From the NCBI GenBank assembly GCA_030614505.1, contig JAUWTX010000069.1, forward strand, positions 1-8,472: a stretch of 8,472 bases of DNA, read 5' to 3'. Of this stretch, positions 1 to 5,456 are shown piece after piece (position 1 is the stretch's first letter; every line of letters begins with the position of its first letter). The notes under the pieces are model-generated. The model was not told where the DNA came from. It saw only the letters and a program-made list of their open reading frames with translations, and searched no databases. Source of the stretch: Desulfuromonadales bacterium (lineage in GTDB: Bacteria; Desulfobacterota; Desulfuromonadia; Desulfuromonadales; BM103). Position numbers and translations under genes: made by a program.

Positions 1-808
1 AAACGACCATACTGTCCTGAACCTTGAGTGCCTGATGGATCACCTCCGGGCCGGCAATAAGTGCCCCGGCGCGGTATCCGGTCAGGGCAAAGGTTTTGCC
101 AAAGGAGGCAATCTGGATAAAATGCTGCTGCCAGTCCGGTTCGGCGAAGAGTTCATGAGGTGACTGCCCCTCCGGCAGGAAAGCATTGTAAGTTTCATCA
201 AGCAGCAGAGAGATACCGTGTTGTCTGGCCAGAGCATAGAGTTGCTGCAAAGTTTCCGGTGGAGTCACTGCGCCAGTCGGGTTGCTCGGTGAGACCAAGA
301 GGATAGCGCGGGTGCGCGGAGTGATCCGTGCAGCTATGGCACCGATATCAGGTTGGCCGGCGGTGGCTTCGGCAAATGGTGCCCACACACAGCGAATGCC
401 CAAAGCTTGCAGAGCCATGGGGTGATCGAAATAGGCCGGCAATTGGACGATGACCTCATCCCCGGCCTGGCAAAGTATCATAATCGCCAACCAGAAGGCT
501 TGGCTGGCACCGATAGTCATGCAGATCTCATCTGCCGTCGGCGCTGCATTATAACGGCGAGCGTACCATGTGCTGACCGCTGAACGCACTTCCGGCAGCC
601 CCTCATCCGGGCTGTAACGTGAGGTTTCCGGGTCGTCAAGCAAGCCATGCAGGTGGTCAACCAGTTGCGGTGCCGGAGCATAGTCGGGAACCGCTTGACA
701 AAGATCAATCAATGGCTGATCCGCAGTCATCTCCAGGCCAGACAACCAGGATTTAACTTCGGTGATCGGTGGGAACTGAACAGCTTCAATATGAGGGGAT
801 AATTTCAT
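1..808 (-). CDS. Class I/II PLP-dependent aminotransferase (5' part, runs off left edge)
   Basis: This is a pyridoxal-phosphate fold-type I aminotransferase, probably acting on an amino acid in the cytoplasm. The visible 269 residues hold the N-terminal arm and most of the large domain. Typical family motifs are present: SPSNPTG near residues 173-179 (Asn176 contacts the cofactor), LLLDETY at 201-207 (Asp204 pairs with the pyridine nitrogen), and ASFGKTFALTGYRAG at 234-248, where Lys238 is the expected Schiff-base lysine. The small C-terminal domain and the substrate carboxylate-binding Arg lie outside the window, so the substrate cannot be assigned. The start at 808 is the first ATG consistent with the family N-terminus (MKLSPHIEAV), but its ribosome-binding site is poor (ctggtaaaaacag). 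The gene is divergent from the ferritin-like gene at 1077. Class and fold are confident; the specific reaction is unknown. Confidence 0.9.
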   Translation of the reverse strand, partial: MKLSPHIEAVQFPPITEVKSWLSGLEMTADQPLIDLCQAVPDYAPAPQLVDHLHGLLDDPETSRYSPDEGLPEVRSAVSTWYARRYNAAPTADEICMTIGASQAFWLAIMILCQAGDEVIVQLPAYFDHPMALQALGIRCVWAPFAEATAGQPDIGAIAARITPRTRAILLVSPSNPTGAVTPPETLQQLYALARQHGISLLLDETYNAFLPEGQSPHELFAEPDWQQHFIQIASFGKTFALTGYRAGALIAGPEVIHQALKVQDSMVV

Positions 809-875
809 CTGTTTTTACCAGTGCGCAGTTAAGGTTGAAATAATATTGGGTCAGTAATGGGCATCAAGCCAATCG

Positions 876-903
876 ATTATACTCGTTAAATGTGTGATTT
901 CCA
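876..903 (-). promoter_or_regulatory. Candidate sigma70 promoter for the aminotransferase
   Basis: Read on the minus strand, a perfect TATAAT box sits at 881-876. It is preceded after 16 nt by TGGAAA at 903-898, which matches 4 of 6 positions of the -35 consensus. Transcription would start near 869, giving a leader of about 60 nt before the ATG at 808. The call rests on sequence resemblance only. Confidence 0.4.
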
Positions 904-991
904 GGTTAAAACAAGGCTTTCAAGCCCGTTATTTGCGTTAATGAGTCACAGGGTGGCCCCCTTTAAAACAAATCAAAACAGCCTCACAATT

Positions 992-1019
992 TTGACATGT
1001 CAGCTTTTTCGGCAATACT
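992..1019 (+). promoter_or_regulatory. Candidate sigma70 promoter for the ferritin-like gene
   Basis: A consensus TTGACA lies at 992-997. After a 16-nt spacer comes AATACT at 1014-1019, which matches 4 of 6 positions of TATAAT. The predicted start near 1026 falls inside the 10-bp palindrome GAAAGCTTTC (1024-1033), and a CTTTCGA direct repeat follows (1029-1035 and 1040-1046). The leader would be about 50 nt. Confidence 0.45.
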
Positions 1020-1076
1020 TTAAGAAAGCTTTCGAATCACTTTCGACACCCACCCCATCTGAGAGAGGAGGACGCC

Positions 1077-1574
1077 ATGCCCCAAGAATACACTTTGCAG
1101 CAAGCCCTCCGGCAGGCCATCCAGGCCAAGAAAGATCTCCGCGACTTCTACCGTGAGGCTACAGAGGTTACCGAAGACCCTGCAGGGAAAAAGGTTCTAC
1201 AGCGACTCTGCGATGAAGTTGGTGAGAACATTAGTAAATTTTTTAAATACTACCAGGCGAACGACCTCGGTAGCGTTGATGAATTCCTGGCAACTCCGCC
1301 ACAGCCAGAATCGGTTATGTTGGTGGAACTGCGCAAGGCCCTGGACAAGAATGTCCACTCGCGCAAAGCGCGTGAACTCGCCATGCGCGAGGAAAAATCT
1401 ATGGAGGAGAGCTTCCGCCTTGCCGCGAAACAAGTCATCGATCCTATGGTCCGGAACGTCTTTATAGAGGTGGCGGATGATGCCGCCCGGCACTTTGCAA
1501 TAATCGAGTCGGAATATGAATATCAAATAACGCGCATTCACGAATCAGATGTAGACACTTATGTCCGTGAATAG
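1077..1574 (+). CDS. Ferritin-like / rubrerythrin-fold protein with degenerate diiron site
   Basis: The 165-residue protein has the two-fold helical pattern of rubrerythrin-like four-helix bundles. Helix pairs fall at about residues 6-60 and 83-150, each following the pattern of an FYREA-like segment, a turn with DP, and a helix ending in an E/N-H-like position. Such proteins normally bind two irons through Glu and ExxH ligands and act in peroxide detoxification or iron handling. Here, by manual alignment, the first-helix Glu position is Lys18 and the first ExxH His position is Asn51. Glu105 and His139 remain in the second half, but the Glu three residues before His139 is Ala. Metal binding is therefore doubtful. 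No rubredoxin domain or signal peptide is present, so it should be cytosolic. The start is secure: AGGAGG at 1066-1071 lies 5 nt before the ATG. It is probably monocistronic, ending 52 bp from a convergent gene. The function of this subgroup is unknown. Confidence 0.8.
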   Translation: MPQEYTLQQALRQAIQAKKDLRDFYREATEVTEDPAGKKVLQRLCDEVGENISKFFKYYQANDLGSVDEFLATPPQPESVMLVELRKALDKNVHSRKARELAMREEKSMEESFRLAAKQVIDPMVRNVFIEVADDAARHFAIIESEYEYQITRIHESDVDTYVRE

Positions 1575-1588
1575 CCATCAGACTGGGG

Positions 1589-1621
1589 ATTCGGGGACAC
1601 ATAACTAATGTGTCCCCGAGT
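1589..1621. repeat. GGGGACA-type intergenic hairpin, copy 1
   Basis: The arms TCGGGGACACAT (1591-1602) and ATGTGTCCCCGA (1608-1619) are perfect reverse complements of 12 nt around a 5-nt loop. A G-T and an A-T pair can extend the stem to 1589-1621. It sits between the convergent ferritin-like and winged-helix genes, where it could end transcription from both sides, but neither strand has a T-tract after it. It shares a 15-nt identical stretch, GGATTCGGGGACACA (1587-1601), with the hairpin at 4252. This suggests a dispersed repeat family rather than a simple intrinsic terminator. Confidence 0.8.
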
Positions 1622-1626
1622 TCCAG

Positions 1627-2124
1627 CTACCCCCTACCCCAATGCCCCTTTGTGTTCATGGCTTTTGTGCGCTCATGGATTTTGATTATGTAGCCCTGTT
1701 CAATTGCGTACCGTCGCCCTGCTTCGGTGAGGGTAAATCGTTGACCAAGCAGCGTAGACATTTTGACATGGATCAGTCCCCGGCGATGGAGAGACCTCAG
1801 GGTCTTGTGAAGAATTGCCTTACCCAAAAGCAGAGGTGCATTCACCTGCTTTCGGGAAAGGGCCTTATCGCCAGCCTGAGAGAGCCGCCGAAGCACGATA
1901 GTTTCGAAGTCGTTTAATTGCCGTGAGGTCGACTGCTCCGAAAATATCTCTGCATACACGTCTTTGAGGAGTGGGGCAACAGGCTTTTTCGCTTGAGCAG
2001 CTGGGTGGAGCAGCTTGCGGATTCTCTCTGCAGTTCTCTTCAAGGCCGGGGAAATCCCGATCAGGACGAAGACCGTAAGAAACAGAACGACCATAACAGA
2101 TACGGGTAATTCAGAAAGGGGCAC
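1627..2124 (-). CDS. Membrane-anchored winged-helix (MarR-like) protein, unknown target
   Basis: I do not recognise a named family. The 165-residue protein begins with one hydrophobic segment (about residues 8-26, VSVMVVLFLTVFVLIGI). A basic stretch follows (KRTAERIRK, 29-37), so the remainder is predicted to face the cytoplasm. Residues about 71-147 read like a winged helix: a first helix NDFETIVLRRLSQAG, a recognition-like helix KAILHKTLRSLHRRGLI (102-118), then a wing ending in QRFTLTEAGRRYAIEQG (128-144), the RF.LT..G..YA pattern common in MarR-like and related DNA-binding proteins. The tail is short and basic. There is no sensor or receiver domain. The start is GTG, chosen because AAAGGAGG lies 5 nt upstream. 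It converges on the ferritin-like gene and diverges from pncA. It could instead be a membrane-bound adaptor that does not bind DNA. Confidence 0.7.
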   Translation of the reverse strand: MPLSELPVSVMVVLFLTVFVLIGISPALKRTAERIRKLLHPAAQAKKPVAPLLKDVYAEIFSEQSTSRQLNDFETIVLRRLSQAGDKALSRKQVNAPLLLGKAILHKTLRSLHRRGLIHVKMSTLLGQRFTLTEAGRRYAIEQGYIIKIHERTKAMNTKGHWGRG

Positions 2125-2129
2125 AGTAA

Positions 2130-2137
2130 CCTCCTTT
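2130..2137 (-). promoter_or_regulatory. Strong Shine-Dalgarno deciding a GTG start
   Basis: Read on the minus strand, AAAGGAGG at 2137-2130 stands 5 nt (TTACT) before a GTG at 2124-2122. This near-perfect site supports GTG as the start of the winged-helix gene, with the hydrophobic segment at its N-terminus. Confidence 0.75.
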
Positions 2138-2159
2138 GCCGATGGGTTACCGCCAATTA

Positions 2160-2178
2160 TTCAGGTGGTTGTCCTGAA
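2160..2178. promoter_or_regulatory. Candidate operator dyad TTCAGG-N7-CCTGAA
   Basis: Perfect 6-bp half-sites TTCAGG (2160-2165) and CCTGAA (2173-2178) flank a 7-nt spacer. The dyad lies directly downstream of the predicted -10 of the winged-helix gene and over its expected transcription start (about 2172). This position would suit a repressor, perhaps the gene's own product, but the binding protein is unknown. Confidence 0.4.
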
Positions 2179-2206
2179 ACGTTAAAACACCAGGCGAGAA
2201 TGTCAA
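2179..2206 (-). promoter_or_regulatory. Candidate sigma70 promoter for the winged-helix gene
   Basis: On the minus strand, a consensus TTGACA lies at 2206-2201. After 16 nt, TAACGT lies at 2184-2179, matching only 3 of 6 positions of the -10 consensus. The start would be near 2172, giving a leader of about 48 nt. The weak -10 lowers confidence. Confidence 0.35.
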
Positions 2207-2321
2207 TGGAAGACAGAGTCCCCAATCAGGGTTATCATAAGATATACTGAGAACGTACCTCAAGTTGGGGCTATCTTATTCAAGCACTTTGAACAAACCT
2301 CTGTGGTGCATGGAAGGCAAG

Positions 2322-2969
2322 ATGTTCACAGATAAAGAGCAAGCTGCAAGTTTCGATGTCGATCCACAGCGCGGCTTCACGCCGTTGTGTCCGGACGAAC
2401 TGCCGATCACCGGCGGTGACGGGATCGCAGATGAGCTCAACCAGCAGGCCGAATACGCCGCCTACCGGGTGGTCAGCAAAGATGAACATCCGCTCGGCGC
2501 CCTTTGGGTCACCAGCGATCCCAATGCGGTCATGACTCCGGTCAAAGAAGATTATCCGAACCTCGATGTCAAGTGGCCGGCGCACTGCGTGGTCGGCACC
2601 GAGGGGAACAAGCTGATCCCCGGCCTGCCGAACGAAGACACCTATGACCTGGTGGTGCGCAAAGGAGTCGATCAGGAGAAGCATCCGTACGGTGCTTGTT
2701 ATCACGATCTGGCCGGTGCCGAATCAACCGGGGCGATTGAATGGCTACGGGAACACTTGGTTGAGACCGTTATTGTCGGCGGCCTGGCGACCGATTTCTG
2801 CATGAAGACCACGGCGCTGCAACTGAGCGCGGCCGGGTTCCGGGTGATTGTTAACCTCGGCGCCTGCCGTAGCGTGAATCCGGCGACACTCGAAGAGGAC
2901 TTGGCGCAGATGCACCACGCCGGGATCGAAACCATCCAGAGCGCCAACGAGTTGAAGTTCTCTGCCTGA
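2322..2969 (+). CDS. pncA: Nicotinamidase (cysteine hydrolase, isochorismatase-like fold)
   Basis: This enzyme hydrolyses nicotinamide to nicotinate and ammonia, the first step of the deamidating NAD salvage route, in the cytosol. The 215-residue protein has the full catalytic set of the family. Asp14 lies in FDVDPQRGF, Lys114 in VVRKG, and nucleophile Cys160 in GLATDFCMKTTA with the cis-peptide-type segment before it. The metal ligands are probably Asp54 and His56 (SKDEHP) and His88 (WPAHCVVGTEG). The start at 2322 is preferred because GGAAGG (2312-2317) precedes it by 4 nt and the family N-terminus begins close to the FDVD strand. In-frame alternatives are ATG at 2310 and TTG at 2265, which would add 4 or 19 residues without recognisable homology. 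The next gene, pncB, follows after 32 nt and catalyses the next step, so the two form an operon. Confidence 0.93.
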   Translation: MFTDKEQAASFDVDPQRGFTPLCPDELPITGGDGIADELNQQAEYAAYRVVSKDEHPLGALWVTSDPNAVMTPVKEDYPNLDVKWPAHCVVGTEGNKLIPGLPNEDTYDLVVRKGVDQEKHPYGACYHDLAGAESTGAIEWLREHLVETVIVGGLATDFCMKTTALQLSAAGFRVIVNLGACRSVNPATLEEDLAQMHHAGIETIQSANELKFSA

Positions 2970-3001
2970 CCACAAGCGACCGATCCGCCAGGATGAATGT
3001 C

Positions 3002-4198
3002 ATGCCACGCAAGGCCTTGATTACATCACTTCTCGATACCGACCTCTACAAACTGACGATGATGCAGGCATTCTACCATGCGCCAGAGTTTACCGGAGTG
3101 GAAGCCGAGTGGAAATTCAACTGCCGCAACCTGGCCGGCAACGGCACCGACCTGACTAAAATCCTGCCGGAGGTCGAGCGCCAGCTCAACCTGGTCTGCG
3201 ATCTTCGCTTCCTGGAAGACGAGCTCAGCTATCTCGCCGACTTTTCCTTTTTCAAAGCCGACTTTCTCGATTATCTGCGCAGTTTCCAGCTCAACCCTGA
3301 ACACATCTTCACCAGGCCGCTCGCAAATGGTGACTTCGACCTGCGCTTTCGCGGACCACTGCTGTCAATCTGTTTGTTTGAAATTTATGCCCTGGCAATC
3401 ATCAGTGAACTGAATTCGTTTGAACTCGAAGGCGGCTTTGACCTGGAGGAAGGACGTGCACGGCTGACAGCAAAACTCAAGCTCCTGACCGATCGCACCG
3501 ATCTGGCCGGAGTGAAGATCGCCGACTTTTCGACCCGTCGCCGGGCTTCGAAAATGTGGCAGTACGAGATGGTCGAGACCTTTCGCGACAGAGCGTCGCA
3601 GAACCTCGCCGGCACCAGCAACCTCTATCTCGCCTGGCAGCTCGGGATCACGCCGATCGGAACTATGGCACATGAGTGGCTACAAGCCTGGCAGGGGGTG
3701 GTCGAACTTGCTGAAGCGCAGCGCGCCGCTCTGAATGGCTGGGTGCGCGAGTTCCACGGCGCCCTTGGTATCGCCCTGACCGACAACTACAGCATGGCAG
3801 CCTTTTGCCGCGATTTCGACCCTGTACTCGCCACATCATTTAGCGGCCTCCGCCACGACAGCGGCGACCCCTTCGCCTGGGGCGAGCAGGCAATCGAACT
3901 CTACCGCCGCTGTGACATCGACCCCTTGACCCGCACCCTGATCTTTAGCGACAGCCTCGATTTCCCACGTATGATCGAGATCTACGAACGCTTCGTCGGC
4001 CAGATACAGATGTCGTTCGGCATCGGCACCAACCTTGGCAATGATGTCGGTATCAAAGCACTCAATATCGTCATTAAGATGGTCCGCGCCAATGGCCAAC
4101 CGGTGGCGAAGGTTTCCGATGAACCGGGGAAGAGTATGTGTGAGGATGAGGATTATTTGCGCAAGGTGGCTAAGACATATGGAATTGAGATGGAATAA
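3002..4198 (+). CDS. pncB: Nicotinate phosphoribosyltransferase
   Basis: This enzyme joins nicotinate to PRPP, with ATP hydrolysis, to form nicotinate mononucleotide and so feeds the Preiss-Handler route to NAD. The protein is 398 residues, matching the roughly 400-residue enterobacterial type. Recognisable segments are SLLDTDLYKLTMMQAF near the N-terminus and DFSTRRRASKMWQ at about 175-187 (the family usually has FGTRRR). GTMAHEW at about 220-226 contains the His224 expected to be phosphorylated during catalysis, RHDSGDP lies at 284-290, and FGIGTNLGND at 339-348 forms part of the phosphate-binding region. I favour the ATG at 3002, with AGGA (2990-2993) 8 nt upstream. The ATG at 2993 overlaps that site and would add only three residues. 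It is the second gene of the pncA-pncB pair, and two hairpins follow its stop. Confidence 0.95.
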   Translation: MPRKALITSLLDTDLYKLTMMQAFYHAPEFTGVEAEWKFNCRNLAGNGTDLTKILPEVERQLNLVCDLRFLEDELSYLADFSFFKADFLDYLRSFQLNPEHIFTRPLANGDFDLRFRGPLLSICLFEIYALAIISELNSFELEGGFDLEEGRARLTAKLKLLTDRTDLAGVKIADFSTRRRASKMWQYEMVETFRDRASQNLAGTSNLYLAWQLGITPIGTMAHEWLQAWQGVVELAEAQRAALNGWVREFHGALGIALTDNYSMAAFCRDFDPVLATSFSGLRHDSGDPFAWGEQAIELYRRCDIDPLTRTLIFSDSLDFPRMIEIYERFVGQIQMSFGIGTNLGNDVGIKALNIVIKMVRANGQPVAKVSDEPGKSMCEDEDYLRKVAKTYGIEME

Positions 4199-4199
4199 G

Positions 4200-4227
4200 A
4201 GGGGTCAGTTTGTAGTAACTGTCCCCT
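4200..4227. repeat. GGGGTCA / TGTCCCC hairpin after pncB, copy 2a
   Basis: Arms AGGGGTCAGTT (4200-4210) and AACTGTCCCCT (4217-4227) pair over 11 positions with one T-T mismatch around a 6-nt loop. It begins one base after the pncB stop codon and has no following T-run. It may act as a 3' end stabiliser or terminator and resembles the other GGGGACA-type hairpins in this window. Confidence 0.7.
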
Positions 4228-4251
4228 GACGATGACATGGTTGGCATTGGA

Positions 4252-4282
4252 TTCGGGGACACAGACCCTATCTGTCTCCGAA
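4252..4282. repeat. GGGGACA-type intergenic hairpin, copy 2b
   Basis: Arm TTCGGGGACACAGA (4252-4265) pairs with TCTGTCTCCGAA (4271-4282) with one G-T wobble and a two-base bulge, around a 5-nt loop. It lies between the convergent pncB and transglycosylase genes. The 15 nt at 4249-4263 are identical to 1587-1601, which ties it to copy 1. Imperfect pairing suggests an older, decaying copy. Confidence 0.7.
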
Positions 4283-4325
4283 GACCAGGAGGTTTGGCCG
4301 GTCCGACCCCAACAAGGATTAAGTA

Positions 4326-5321
4326 TTATTTCGCCCGGTTAACGGCATAACTGCCTGCAAGGGTTCCGACCGCAACAGCAAAAGAATTGGAGCGGTTCCA
4401 TCGACGCAGGGCACGGAAATTGTCGTAGACCAGATAGGCGGGTTCTGCCGGGCCATCAGGAACGATCAGCGAGGCCTGTAGATTACGTCGAGGCAGCGCA
4501 CGGCCGCTACTGCGCCGTACACCGAGGGCCTGCCAGCGTGACAACGGCAACCGGGTTTCCAGCCCGATCAGTGAATAATCAAACTTTCCTGGCAGCTTGA
4601 CCAGCCGCCCCCAGGTTTGGTCATTCTTCCAACCGGCTTTTGCAAGGTAATTGGCTGCCGAGGCCAGCGCATCGGGGACTGATCCCCAGATATTGATGCG
4701 ACCGTCGCCATTGCCATCGACTGCGTAGTGGCGGTAAGAGGATGGCATGAACTGGAAAGGCCCCATCGCTCCCGCCCAGGAACCTTTCATCCGCGATAAC
4801 GTGACATGTCCGGCATCGAGGATCTTGAGCGCCTCGAGCAACTCCTTGCGAAAGTAATCCCCGCGACGCCCATCGTAAGCCAGAGTGACCAGTGCCGGGA
4901 TGACAGGATATTTCCCGGCATGCCGGCCATAGCTGCTCTCTATCCCCCAAAGGGCAACAATGAAGCGTCGTTGAACCCGGTACTGCTGTTCGATCCGGCC
5001 CAGCCAGGTGGGATAGCGGCGCAACATCAAACGCCCTTCGGCGATGCGCTCCTGACTGACCCGGGTGGCAACATAATTCTGTAGCGACAAGGTTTTTTCC
5101 GGCTGGTTTTGATCGCGTTCGATCACCCGCGGCTCTGGTGCCTTAAGATTGGCCAGAGCCGCAGTCAATGTCTTTTGCGAAATCCCTGCGGAACGAGCAT
5201 CCTCACGCAGCCGCTCAAGCCAGTCCGCAAAATTCTGTGGTACCTTTTGTGCCAGCGCGCCTCTCGAAAGCAACAGAAAGAGACATATCAGCAGCAAGAA
5301 AAATCGTCCGAATTTCTTCAT
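4326..5321 (-). CDS. mltB: Exported lytic murein transglycosylase, MltB type
   Basis: This enzyme cleaves the MurNAc-GlcNAc bond of peptidoglycan with formation of 1,6-anhydroMurNAc, in the periplasm. The 331-residue form starts with a signal peptide: KK, then a leucine-rich core, then ALA-Q, with likely cleavage after residue 24. There is no lipobox cysteine, so unlike E. coli MltB it should be soluble. The catalytic Glu is Glu128 in WGIESSYGR. Further family motifs are GAMGPFQFMPSSY (184-196), the EF-hand-like DGNGDGRINIW (202-212), ANYLAKAGW, and a C-terminal YDNFRALRRWNRSNSFAVAV segment. No peptidoglycan-binding domain follows. The frame stays open to an ATG at 5402, which would add 27 residues. 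I chose 5321 because it places the signal peptide at the N-terminus, although no Shine-Dalgarno is visible there. It is separated from the upstream deacylase gene by a palindrome. Confidence 0.9.
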   Translation of the reverse strand: MKKFGRFFLLLICLFLLLSRGALAQKVPQNFADWLERLREDARSAGISQKTLTAALANLKAPEPRVIERDQNQPEKTLSLQNYVATRVSQERIAEGRLMLRRYPTWLGRIEQQYRVQRRFIVALWGIESSYGRHAGKYPVIPALVTLAYDGRRGDYFRKELLEALKILDAGHVTLSRMKGSWAGAMGPFQFMPSSYRHYAVDGNGDGRINIWGSVPDALASAANYLAKAGWKNDQTWGRLVKLPGKFDYSLIGLETRLPLSRWQALGVRRSSGRALPRRNLQASLIVPDGPAEPAYLVYDNFRALRRWNRSNSFAVAVGTLAGSYAVNRAK

Positions 5322-5407
5322 AGACAAACTATAGCACCGGATTGTTGAAATGGTATTGAGACGAAGATGATCTTCATGGGCATTGAAAAGCGTGTTGGCC
5401 ATTAGGA

Positions 5408-5417
5408 TCAGGCCTGA
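5408..5417. repeat. Short perfect palindrome TCAGGCCTGA
   Basis: This 10-bp self-complementary site lies 12 bp from the larger palindrome at 5430-5451, in the spacer upstream of the transglycosylase. It may be a protein site or part of the repeat unit. Chance occurrence is possible at this length. Confidence 0.3.
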
Positions 5418-5418
5418 A

Positions 5419-5452
5419 GGGACACTACAGGGACACTTCCGGAAGTGTCCCC
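5419..5452. repeat. GGGACAC palindrome with direct repeat, copy 3
   Basis: A perfect 22-bp palindrome occupies 5430-5451, with 11-nt arms GGGACACTTCC and GGAAGTGTCCC and no spacer. The octamer GGGACACT occurs both at 5419-5426 and within the palindrome at 5430-5437. It lies 5 bp beyond the stop codon of the minus-strand lipid A deacylase gene, so it may form that transcript's 3' hairpin. No T-run follows on either strand. It shares the GGGACAC core with the hairpins at 1589 and 4252. Confidence 0.75.
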
Positions 5453-5456
5453 GGTT

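Noticed and set aside
353..583. A 76-codon plus-strand open frame opposite the aminotransferase
   Set aside because: It is antisense to conserved PLP-enzyme motifs and has no ribosome-binding site.
890..1156. An 88-codon plus-strand open frame starting in the aminotransferase/ferritin spacer
   Set aside because: It overlaps the well-supported ferritin-like start and RBS in another frame, has no Shine-Dalgarno, and its product has no recognisable fold.
1591..1619. Hairpin as a classical rho-independent terminator
   Set aside because: The stem is strong, but no T-run follows on either strand, so I recorded it as a repeat with possible terminator function.
2265..2321. TTG start giving a 19-residue extension of nicotinamidase
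   Set aside because: The extra residues do not resemble the family, and the ATG at 2322 has a better placed purine-rich site.
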